A DNA stretch of 48,604 nt, taken from positions 1 through 48,604 of the forward strand of contig JAWUWD010000114.1 of NCBI GenBank assembly GCA_034112085.1, written 5' to 3'. A program made the position numbers and the translations under genes. The notes below the pieces were generated by a model. The model was not told the origin of the DNA. It ran no database searches and saw only the letters and a program-made list of their open reading frames with translations. Source of the stretch: JAWUWD01 sp034112085. Lineage in GTDB: Bacteria > Bacteroidota > Bacteroidia > Cytophagales > Cyclobacteriaceae. Positions 39,901 to 47,218 of this stretch are shown here, piece after piece (within the stretch, counting starts at the first letter, position 1; each line of letters opens with the position of its first letter).

Positions 39901-40464
39901 ATGGCATTCATAAAAGTGATAGAACACGCAGAATCAGCAGGCGAGCTAAAAGGAATCTATGACAACTTAGTAGAGACACGAGGAAAATTAGCTGAGGTGC
40001 ACAAAATACAAAGCCTTAATCCGAAGTCGATTGTCAATCATATGGAACTTTATATGACCATCATGTTTGGCAAGTCTCCCCTTAAGCGATATCAGCGAGA
40101 GATGATCGCGGTCATAGTCTCGGTGTCCAACAACTGTCTTTATTGTAAAACGCATCACGGAGAAGCATTGCTACACTTTTGGAAAGATGAAAGCAAGGTA
40201 CAGCAACTAAGCGAAGACTATAGCAAGCTAGAATTATCAGAAGTGGATACTGTCCTATGCGATTATGCACAGTCACTGACCAAAACACCTAATTCTGGTA
40301 AAGAAAAAGCATTTACAGATAAGCTGAAAGAATTGGGTTTAGAAGATCGTGCCATCTTAGATGCTGCTCTCGTGATCAGCTACTTCAACTTTGTCAATCG
40401 CATGGTGATCGGACTAGGTGTACACCTAGAAGAGAATGCTGGGCAAGGGTATGAATATGACTAA
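39901..40464 (+). CDS. AhpD-like peroxidase-related protein (carboxymuconolactone decarboxylase family)
   Basis: This 187-residue, helical protein has the redox motif Cys79-Leu-Tyr-Cys82 followed by THH (VSNNCLYCKTHHGEAL). The spacing fits AhpD-type alkylhydroperoxidases, in which the Cys pair and His relay protons. The length and the LKRYQREMIAVIVS stretch match the uncharacterised peroxidase-related subfamily. It would reduce organic peroxides in the cytoplasm with a thiol partner not encoded here. It is divergent from recQ. Confidence 0.88.
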   Translation: MAFIKVIEHAESAGELKGIYDNLVETRGKLAEVHKIQSLNPKSIVNHMELYMTIMFGKSPLKRYQREMIAVIVSVSNNCLYCKTHHGEALLHFWKDESKVQQLSEDYSKLELSEVDTVLCDYAQSLTKTPNSGKEKAFTDKLKELGLEDRAILDAALVISYFNFVNRMVIGLGVHLEENAGQGYEYD

Positions 40465-40663
40465 GAGAGCATTTGGCATAAAACTATCCTCAATTCAACA
40501 CTTTAATACTCACACAATATTCTAGTTCCAAGTCACCAAGTATCAGCGCATCATAGATATGAAGAAATTGTATGGCAAGGATAACTGCCTCAATATTCCT
40601 CACACCCCAAGCCATCTCATAGAGATCTTAGTCCTTAAGAGACTGCATCCATAAAATTGAGCA

Positions 40664-42070
40664 TTACCCCAACTGTGTTAATTCCTTTTCGGCTCCCACC
40701 AATTCAGGATTGTTCGCAACAAACTCTTCAATTGTTTTAAAGAAATTTAGAATATCCTCTTTGCTGTTGGTCGCATTAATGGTCACAAATCTCACAAAAG
40801 TGTCTTCATTGAATGAGCCAAAGCCCACAACTGTTATCTGCTGCTCATACAATGCTGTGCATAATACGGTTGGATCGATATTTTTGTAATTGAAGCAAAC
40901 AGAAATGGACTCATCATAACTATACAAAGTGTAGTCTTCATTGCCTCTTATATATTCAAGTGCAACGTCTGCTAAGTAGAACTGATGATCTACAATATCA
41001 TTTAATCCAATGGTTCCTACAGACTTCCACATCGTCCAGAATTTCAGCGCATCATTTCTTCTTCCACATTGAAAAGAAGTTTTACCAAGATTGAAATCAT
41101 CACCATCTGTCTGGTAGAGATAATCTGCGTCACTACTAAAAGAATGGTGTAGGTGTTTCTTATCATTCACTAAGATAATCGAACAGGTCATTGGCGTGCC
41201 AAGCATCTTATGCGCATTGTAGCTAAAGGAGTCTGATCGCTCTATTCCATTCACCAAATATTTTTTCTTTTCACTAAAGACTACTGGTCCTGAATAAGCG
41301 CCATCTACATGCAGCCATAGATCATATTTATCAGTAATATCTGCGATTTTATCAATTTGATCAAAAGAACCCAAAACTGTTGTCCCCGCTGTCGAGTTCA
41401 CAAATGTTGGCGTCAAGCCATTACTTAAATCAAGCACAATTTGCTCTTCCAACTTTTCAGGAATCATTCGCCCTGTATCATCTGATTCAATATAGCGCAC
41501 ATTATTCTTTCCCATTCCCGCAAAACTTGCGTTTTTGGCATTGGAATAATGAGATTCTTTAGAAGTATACATTATGAGCGGCTTTGTCACGCCATTAGCT
41601 TTGCTATCTGGATCTTTTTTATCCCTGGCCATAATCAATGCCATATAGTTGCTCATTGAACCCCCAGTTGGGAAAGTCCCATTGCTCTGAGAGCCATAGC
41701 CTATGATTTCACACGATCTTCTAATGATTTCTTGCTCTATCCCTACTTGTGGTCCGGCTACCTTATAGGTATACATGCTGTTATTGAGCATCACCGCCAA
41801 TAGGTCACCTAATATTGCTTTGCTTTGTCTACCGCCAAAAAGTTGATTAAAAAACAGGTTTGTTGCTGTTTTAGGAGTCGCTATGATCACCTCCTTCAAT
41901 GCAGCCTTGAACTCATCCGCCAACATTGGGGAATCGTTCAATGAAAGATCAATAGTTTCGTATAATTTGGATGCTTCAATCCGATCAGCTACTGGATGAT
42001 TTTTCTCTTCACTTATTAATACTTCAACTAGCTCGTTGAACAACATTAAGTCATTGCTTAATTCAGACAT
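40664..42070 (-). CDS. PLP-dependent group II decarboxylase, CSAD/GAD-like
   Basis: This 468-residue protein has fold-type I PLP motifs: PTGGSMSNYMALIMAR (phosphate site), ESHYSNAKNASFAGMG, HVDGAYSGPVVFS (Asp binding the pyridine nitrogen) and YNAHKMLGTPMTC with the Schiff-base Lys288. FQCGRRNDALKFWTMWKSVG resembles the animal cysteine sulfinate and glutamate decarboxylases more than bacterial GadB. It follows a cysteine dioxygenase gene by 20 bases in the same direction, so cysteine sulfinate is the most likely substrate, giving hypotaurine and CO2. Glutamate, aspartate or aromatic amino acids cannot be excluded from the sequence alone. Confidence 0.85.
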   Translation of the reverse strand: MSELSNDLMLFNELVEVLISEEKNHPVADRIEASKLYETIDLSLNDSPMLADEFKAALKEVIIATPKTATNLFFNQLFGGRQSKAILGDLLAVMLNNSMYTYKVAGPQVGIEQEIIRRSCEIIGYGSQSNGTFPTGGSMSNYMALIMARDKKDPDSKANGVTKPLIMYTSKESHYSNAKNASFAGMGKNNVRYIESDDTGRMIPEKLEEQIVLDLSNGLTPTFVNSTAGTTVLGSFDQIDKIADITDKYDLWLHVDGAYSGPVVFSEKKKYLVNGIERSDSFSYNAHKMLGTPMTCSIILVNDKKHLHHSFSSDADYLYQTDGDDFNLGKTSFQCGRRNDALKFWTMWKSVGTIGLNDIVDHQFYLADVALEYIRGNEDYTLYSYDESISVCFNYKNIDPTVLCTALYEQQITVVGFGSFNEDTFVRFVTINATNSKEDILNFFKTIEEFVANNPELVGAEKELTQLG

Positions 42071-42090
42071 AGTATATTTGGTAGTTATCG

Positions 42091-42648
42091 TTAATGAGAT
42101 GATACTCCTGAAACAGTGTCATATGACATCTCTTTCGGTACAAAATTTTTCGTTTCTTCATTGTAAATATTACACCGCTTGATAGGCTTTGCATACAAAT
42201 GAAGTGTCATACTTCTTTTATCAGATAGATTTTCTAATCGATGAAATCCCATAAAATCAATCATGTAGGTGACATCACCGATTGCTGAATTGGTTGATTT
42301 AACAACATTCAATTCACCAGCTTCATTTTTCTGGTACAATGTTTCTCGAAACTCTCCATCAATGATCTTCACCCAGCACTCTTCTCCTCCATGATCATGA
42401 ATAGGCGTAGCCTGTCCCTGCTCCCAACAGATTAAGATCAATTCAAATTTGTCGCTTTCCGCAATACAGTTTCGGGTGTAGCAATCTTTAGACCAAGAAC
42501 TGGCTTCTTCACAAGTCAGTTTAGGTAGTTGAACGGAATTCATTATGTGACTAAAAGTCACCCTCTCCCCCTCAGTCAGGGAGTCGACTAGCTCGTTCAA
42601 TGATTCAATAATGTGGGGTAATTCGTTTTTTGATGTCAAATCGGGCAA
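42091..42648 (-). CDS. Cysteine dioxygenase
   Basis: This 185-residue cupin has the Fe(II) three-His site: His84 and His86 in TPIHDHGGEECWVK and His136 in MGFHRLENL. The substrate-binding YTRN (Arg59) is present. Cys91 lies seven residues after the first His, as Cys93 does in mammalian CDO, and Tyr152 matches Tyr157, so the Cys-Tyr crosslinked cofactor could form; many bacterial CDOs have Gly at that position. It oxidises cysteine to cysteine sulfinate in the cytoplasm. The next gene encodes a CSAD-like decarboxylase, suggesting a two-step path to hypotaurine. A symporter gene diverges from the same intergenic region. Confidence 0.9.
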   Translation of the reverse strand: MPDLTSKNELPHIIESLNELVDSLTEGERVTFSHIMNSVQLPKLTCEEASSWSKDCYTRNCIAESDKFELILICWEQGQATPIHDHGGEECWVKIIDGEFRETLYQKNEAGELNVVKSTNSAIGDVTYMIDFMGFHRLENLSDKRSMTLHLYAKPIKRCNIYNEETKNFVPKEMSYDTVSGVSSH

Positions 42649-42773
42649 TGTGTTTTTCCGCCTGCATCCTGTGACAAATCAACGGCTCTCGCTGAATTTT
42701 GGATGGCATGAATATGATCAAGCGGTTGCACGAAGGTAGCGATATTATTGACGCAACACACTTTTAAGGCATT

Positions 42774-42812
42774 TTTCTAATAAAAAGAGTGCTTTCTAAT
42801 AAAAAAAAGGGC
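42774..42812 (+). repeat. Short direct repeat in the CDO/symporter intergenic region
   Basis: TTTCTAATAAAAAGAGTGC (42774-42792) is followed at once by TTTCTAATAAAAAAAAGGGC (42793-42812). The two near-identical units lie between the divergent genes and could be a duplicated regulator site or a slippage product. Confidence 0.45.
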
Positions 42813-42915
42813 ACTTTGAGTCCCGCTCGGACAAAGCCACAAAATGGCTAATCCTGCGAGACTATACCTTCATGCCATTTGGTTTCAGAAGAAGATCATC
42901 ATACTCAATATCACT

Positions 42916-44448
42916 ATGCTAATTAAAGTCATCATTCTCAGTATCTATGTTGGAATCCTGTTCCTTATCGGAATTATCTCATCCAGACGAATAAAGAACA
43001 TCAGCGATTACTATGTCGGTGGAAAAAATATGGGCTTCTGGGCTGTGGCATTTTCCGCCAGAGCCACAGGTGAATCTGGGTGGTTGCTCATCGGACTCAC
43101 CGGAATGGGTGCAATCGCAGGGTATTCAGGTTATTGGGTCGTAGCCGGAGAGCTGCTCGGTGTCTTTATCTCCTGGCAGTTTATGGCCAAGTTATTTAAA
43201 AAGCGCTCAGACAGTTTCCAAGCGATTACCATTCCAGACTATTTACAAAGTCATTTTAAGTCAACATCACATACGCTCAGAATAATAGCTGCCTCCATAT
43301 TGGTAGTGTTCATAGTGATCTATGTCGCTTCTCAGATAGATGTCACCGGTGTAGCATTCAATTCTATGCTGGGTATCGACTATCACTTGGGAGCGTTGAT
43401 TGGCTTTCTCATTGTATTGGTTTATATCTTTTTAGGTGGATTTGTAGCCGCGGTTTGGTCGGATCTATTTCAAGGAATACTCATGTTCATCGGACTTGTG
43501 CTTTTGCCTATTGTCATTTGGTTTTCAATGGATCATGGTACAGGGATCACAGAAGGACTGAATCAAATTGATCCTATGCTTACTAACATCTGGGGCAAGA
43601 GTGATGATATCTGGATGAACGTATTCACCATCCTCGGATTTTCGATGATTGGATTAGGGTTCTTAGGCTCTCCACAAGTTTATGTTCGTTTCATGTCCAT
43701 TAAAAGTGAACGAGAAATCGATAAAGGGAAATGGGTTGCTTTGGCTTTTACTTTACTCACAGATGCTGCGGCCGTAACTATAGGAATTCTTGCTAGAATA
43801 ATTTTCACAGAGTCAGGTCAAGATGCAGAGTCGATATTAGGTGTCGGAGGAAAAGACGTTCTGAGCATGATGACTGAAACATTCTTACCAACCTTCTTAG
43901 TGGCTATCTACGTAGCCATTGTTCTATCAGCGATTATGTCAACCATTGATTCGCTTTTGATACTCGCCTCTAGTGCTATTACTCGGGATTTCTATCAGAA
44001 GATATTCAGGCCAGACATAAAAGACGAAAACCTAACGAAGATTTCAAGAATTGCCACGATCATTATGGCTTTGACCGCATTAGTCTTAGCTATCTTATTG
44101 AATTGGATTTCCCCCGACAGGCAAATGTTCTGGGTGATACTCTTCGGGTGGGCTGGCATTGCCGCCACCTTCTGCCCGGTTATTATTCTCACTTTGTTTT
44201 GGAAGGGTTATTCAGAAAAAGGAGCCATGGCTTCGATGATTGCTGGCTTTTTCTCTGTAGGGTTCTTTAAGTTTGTCGCGCAGGAAATGGAGAGTATTGG
44301 CGCCTATTTTGTGGAACTAGATGTGCTCTTCCCATCGTTTGTTGTGGCGATGATTGTGGGTGTCATCGTGTCGAAAATATATCCTCCAAGTGCGGAAGCA
44401 ATCAAAGACATTGAGGCTATTGACAAGGAGCCTTCTGATTCAGAGTAA
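42916..44448 (+). CDS. Sodium:solute symporter (SLC5/PutP-like)
   Basis: This is a protein of about 510 residues from the preferred ATG at 42916 (MLIKVIILSIYVGILFLIGI); the frame is open from an earlier ATG at 42844, but that extension is polar and precedes the first membrane helix. About 13 membrane segments follow, with family motifs ISDYYVGGKNMGFWAVAFSA, GFVAAVWSDLFQGILMFIGL and SAIMSTIDSLLILASSAITR, the last holding the Na+ site residues. PutP relatives carry proline, and other SSS members carry sugars, vitamins or organic acids. Divergence from cysteine dioxygenase suggests transport of an amino acid or sulfur compound, but the substrate cannot be read from the sequence. A strong terminator follows. 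Confidence 0.9.
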   Translation: MLIKVIILSIYVGILFLIGIISSRRIKNISDYYVGGKNMGFWAVAFSARATGESGWLLIGLTGMGAIAGYSGYWVVAGELLGVFISWQFMAKLFKKRSDSFQAITIPDYLQSHFKSTSHTLRIIAASILVVFIVIYVASQIDVTGVAFNSMLGIDYHLGALIGFLIVLVYIFLGGFVAAVWSDLFQGILMFIGLVLLPIVIWFSMDHGTGITEGLNQIDPMLTNIWGKSDDIWMNVFTILGFSMIGLGFLGSPQVYVRFMSIKSEREIDKGKWVALAFTLLTDAAAVTIGILARIIFTESGQDAESILGVGGKDVLSMMTETFLPTFLVAIYVAIVLSAIMSTIDSLLILASSAITRDFYQKIFRPDIKDENLTKISRIATIIMALTALVLAILLNWISPDRQMFWVILFGWAGIAATFCPVIILTLFWKGYSEKGAMASMIAGFFSVGFFKFVAQEMESIGAYFVELDVLFPSFVVAMIVGVIVSKIYPPSAEAIKDIEAIDKEPSDSE

Positions 44449-44462
44449 TAATGAGAATGAAT

Positions 44463-44507
44463 AAAAATTCAAAGATGAAGCTCTAGAGCATCATCTTTGA
44501 ATTTTTT
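44463..44507 (+). terminator. Intrinsic terminator after the symporter gene
   Basis: A 16-base perfect stem (AAAAATTCAAAGATGA, 44463-44478, pairing with 44491-44506) has a 12-base loop and ends in a T run. It starts 14 bases after the symporter stop. Confidence 0.88.
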
Positions 44508-44514
44508 GCTAGAA

Positions 44515-44630
44515 ACCCTTGTCTTTAACTACTACCTATAGAAATCACTCTGCCATCAATTATGACACAGTATCTTTTAATCGTTTCTATATGATTGAGT
44601 GTGACTGCATAAGATCGATGTATAAGCCTA
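44515..44630 (-). pseudogene. Remnant of a LytTR DNA-binding domain
   Basis: Read on the minus strand, the stretch encodes RLIHRSYAVTLNHIETIKRY then CVIIDGRVISIGSS, stop, RQGF. This matches the end of a LytTR domain (IHRSYIVNL...I.IDGKEIPIGSSYR). A TAA stands where the conserved Tyr of SSYR should be, and nothing upstream on the minus strand continues the protein. It is a fragment of a lost LytTR-type regulator, not a working gene. Confidence 0.6.
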
Positions 44631-44841
44631 CATATTAGTCACTTGCAAAGTGACTGTGAGAAGTGAGTATGACAAATCTCAGATCTCTTTTCAGGCAGCT
44701 TTGAGGAAAGGGGAAATTAGATTCTTCGGAGAAGTCTTACCCGACTTTATCTATCGTAATTGAAAAAATAACTACTGCCAATGTTGTGGCGCATTTGAAG
44801 AAAATATCAAATAAAAATACTGAAGACCTAAAAACTTTGCA
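44631..44841. other. Gene-free stretch with coding remnants
   Basis: A short hairpin (AGTCACTT/AAGTGACT, about 44636-44654) is followed on the plus strand by a broken reading: FQAALRKGEIRFFGEVLPDF, a TGA near 44760, then NNYCQCCGAFEEN and another stop. The composition looks like coding DNA, but I cannot assign the family. Confidence 0.4.
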
Positions 44842-45314
44842 ATGGCTAAATCAATCTTGACATAAGAGGGGCTCTGCTTGAGGACCTTCATATTCTTAAA
44901 ATATTCGAACAAGAAATCATTCAATTTGAACGTCCCTTCGCTTCGAACATTAAAAAGAATCCAGTAGTCTATTACGATTTAAAAGAACTTATTCTACGGA
45001 ATGATGCACAAGTATTGGTGGCAGTAATTGACGAAAAAATTATTGGCTCAGGTTATGCACTGATCCGAAAATCTAAACCCTATTTCGATCCTGAGCGATA
45101 CGTTTATTTGGGTTTTATGTTTGTGTCTCCTCAATACAGAGGAAGAGGCATAAATGGAAAAATTACGGAAAGGTTAATTGAATGGGCCAAAAGCAAGAAT
45201 ATATCAGAAATTCAGTTAGACGTTTACGCTGAGAATGACAGCGCCTTAAATGCTTATAAAAAAATAGGGTTCAAACCAGATTTACTAAAAATGAGATTAG
45301 TTATCCCAGAGTGA
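44842..45314 (+). pseudogene. GNAT family N-acetyltransferase, 5' end disturbed
   Basis: The frame is open from 44850 to 45314 (about 154 residues): INLDIRGALLEDLHILKIFE, QEIIQFERPFASNIKKNPVV, IIGSGYALIRKS, LGFMFVSPQYRGRGINGKI (the acetyl-CoA pyrophosphate loop, Q/RxxGxG/A) and YAENDSALNAYKKIGFKP. This is a complete GNAT domain. No good start codon exists in this frame. An ATG at 44842 (MAKSI) lies in another frame that ends after eight codons, and a 1-2 base change would join it to NLDIRGA. So this is either a frameshift in the first codons, a base-call error, or a non-canonical start. The acceptor is unknown. Confidence 0.7.
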
Positions 45315-45721
45315 AAACACATCTCATCAGAACCTATGAATAAACGTGGTTTGATTGGTTAGAAGATCACCAACTCTAAAAAGCAATGAACTGAAATTAC
45401 GGGAATAGTTAGAGTCGGTAGCTGATATAAAATTAATCTTAGCAATCCTGCTACTAAGAACATACCTTAATCACCTTCCTCTCACCGATTAATCAACCGA
45501 TCATTACTTTTTGAATAATTGCTTTAGGGAAGTAGTCTAAATAAGTATATTCAAACAATAAAATACATCAGCAACATAGATTCTTCCGGCAAATTGTTGG
45601 CAACATTAATAAAATACTTCAAAAAAATTACTAAGGCCCTGTTTCAACCAGCATAAGTCAAATTCAAAAAAAGAACAGGTAAGGCAATCAGATTGTATTA
45701 GTATTATAAAGAACATAAATT
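45315..45721. other. Gene-free stretch
   Basis: About 400 bases are rich in stops on both strands. A 7-base inverted repeat (ACTCTAA at 45373, TTAGAGT at 45409) and several A/T runs are the only structure I see. No convincing promoter for the next gene was found. Confidence 0.5.
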
Positions 45722-46054
45722 ATGACAGGAAAAAAATTACCAAATAGCAGACTGATTTACGTGTTAGGAATATTGAGCTGCTCCCTGTTTTTCTTTGGAG
45801 GAATCGCCCTTGTTTTTGCTCTGACTTCTTTGATGTCAGCCAGGAAATCCGAAAAAATATATCAGCAAGACCCAAATGCTTATTCCAATATCAGCAAAAT
45901 TAAAAAAGGGAAGATTTTTGCAATTATCGGCTTGGTACTAAATCTAATTATTTTAGGAGTTACCATCTGGACACTATATACAATTGGCTGGGATGCATGG
46001 TCAGATGAGTTTGTTAGAAAATGGAATGAAGGAATTCAAAATAGTGGCCGATAA
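45722..46054 (+). CDS. Small two-helix membrane protein, CCC-motif-like family
   Basis: This 110-residue protein has two membrane segments, at about residues 12-35 (IYVLGILSCSLFFFGGIALV) and 62-84 (IFAIIGLVLNLIILGVTIWT). Between them is a cytoplasmic loop, SARKSEKIYQQDPNAYSN. The layout, the loop motif and the opening LPNSRLIYVLGILS match the Bacteroidota CCC-motif membrane proteins (DUF4190-like), though the triple Cys is reduced to SCS here. Function is unknown. It is preceded by a 400-base gap and followed by another, so it is probably transcribed alone. Confidence 0.75.
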   Translation: MTGKKLPNSRLIYVLGILSCSLFFFGGIALVFALTSLMSARKSEKIYQQDPNAYSNISKIKKGKIFAIIGLVLNLIILGVTIWTLYTIGWDAWSDEFVRKWNEGIQNSGR

Positions 46055-46365
46055 ATTCAAACAAAGAAGCCGACCGGCTGTAGGATTACCATAATGATCT
46101 TAAGATCAAGTGTGAAAAGTGATCCATCGAAATTATGCGAACAATTGGAGCTGGCACAGAATGTAAGATTGACCTTAGTATTTGCTCCGCCCAGGCTTGG
46201 TTAGTCTCCCTTGGGGCTAATGCTGCCATCACACTGATGTATTAGGTAGTCACAGCTACTATTCTGATGTTCTTTTCAAGAAGACGATAATAATAATGAT
46301 GTCTCGTGTCCTATTTCTTAAAGCTCAATCGATATAGAGACATAACCATTAAAAAATTAGAAATT
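46055..46365. other. Gene-free stretch
   Basis: About 310 bases hold no recognised gene. A 39-codon fragment starting MRTIGAGTECKIDLSICSAQ (near 46135) has no family resemblance that I know. A small palindrome (AGCCG/CGGCT, about 46067) follows the upstream stop. Confidence 0.45.
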
Positions 46366-46716
46366 ATGACCGAATTTATGATGATTTTCAGAAGTGAAAA
46401 TCAAAACTCAGAGAAACCTTCTCCAGAACAAATGCAGCAAAGCATTAAACATTGGCAAGATTGGATTGGTGGAATTGCTGCACAAGGAAAATTTGTAAGC
46501 ACAAATGCTTTGGGGACTCAAGGACAGACAGTTTCTGCAAATGGAATGGTTACGGATGGCCCTTATGTAGAAGTAAAAGAAAGAGTGGGAGGATACATTA
46601 TAGTGAAAGCAGATGACTTGGCAGATGCCGTCAGTCTATCAAAAGGTTGCCCTGTATTATCTCTTGGAGGAAAAGTAGAAGTAAGAGATGTAATGATCAT
46701 CCCAAAGCAAGACTAA
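46366..46716 (+). CDS. YciI-family (DGPF-type) protein
   Basis: This 116-residue protein starts at ATG 46366 (MTEFMMIFRSENQNSEKPSP); an upstream in-frame ATG would add a 20-residue basic leader not found in the family. Conserved YCII features are the WQDWIGGIAAQGK helix, VTDGPYVEVKERVGGYIIVK and the closing strand GKVEVRDVMII. The fold is a dimeric ferredoxin-like barrel of unclear activity. DGPF/YCII proteins are the usual companions of ECF sigma factors with TPR extensions; such a sigma gene lies 503 bases downstream with one small gene between, which supports a common regulon. Confidence 0.88.
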   Translation: MTEFMMIFRSENQNSEKPSPEQMQQSIKHWQDWIGGIAAQGKFVSTNALGTQGQTVSANGMVTDGPYVEVKERVGGYIIVKADDLADAVSLSKGCPVLSLGGKVEVRDVMIIPKQD

Positions 46717-46762
46717 TCACTCTAGAGGGCTTTGAACATAGCCCTCTACTAAGACTGAAAAA

Positions 46763-47218
46763 ATGAAAAATAATATATTTGAACAAGAGGCTGTTTCCCA
46801 AGTAATGGCAAGAATCAGCAATTTAAATGCAGACCTCAAGCCGATTTGGGGTAAAATGAGTACGGGTCAGATGTTGGCACATTGCAATGTGACTTATGAA
46901 ATGGTGTACAGCAACAACCATCCGAAACCGAATGCTTTCGTGAAATTTATTCTTAAAAATTTAGTTAAGAGTAAAGTTGTATCGGATAAACCCTATACGA
47001 AAAACGGGAAAACAGCTCCCCAATTCATTATAAAAGAAGAAAAAGATTTTGCTATGGAAAAACAACGCCTGATTGACTACATTGAAAAAACTAAAACATT
47101 GGGAGAAAGTCATTTTGACGGAAAAGAATCTCATTCTTTTGGAAGTTTAAAAAGTGAAGAGTGGAATAACATTTTTTACAAACATTTAGACCATCACTTA
47201 AATCAATTTGGCGTATAA
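46763..47218 (+). CDS. DUF1569 (DinB-like fold) protein
   Basis: This 151-residue protein has MSTGQMLAHCNVTYEMVYSN near residues 33-52 and YKHLDHHLNQFGV at the end, giving the His pattern of DUF1569/DinB four-helix bundles that bind a metal ion. The function is unknown; related DinB-like proteins use thiols such as bacillithiol or mycothiol. It lies 46 bases after the YciI gene, and its TAA is followed immediately by the TTG start of the ECF sigma gene, so coupling is likely. Confidence 0.85.
   Translation: MKNNIFEQEAVSQVMARISNLNADLKPIWGKMSTGQMLAHCNVTYEMVYSNNHPKPNAFVKFILKNLVKSKVVSDKPYTKNGKTAPQFIIKEEKDFAMEKQRLIDYIEKTKTLGESHFDGKESHSFGSLKSEEWNNIFYKHLDHHLNQFGV

Noticed and set aside
40510..40660. 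Minus-strand open stretch EMAWGVRNIEAVILAIQFL in the gap before the decarboxylase
   Set aside because: Only about 42 codons, no start, no family resemblance; treated as chance.
15755..45314. Stop-codon reassignment or selenocysteine to explain in-frame stops
   Set aside because: TAA, TAG and TGA all interrupt genes and all also end intact genes, frameshifts occur as well, and no SECIS-like structure was noticed after the TGA at 28162.
46135..46255. Small ORF MRTIGAGTECKIDLSICSAQ
   Set aside because: About 39 codons with no ribosome-binding context and no recognised relatives.
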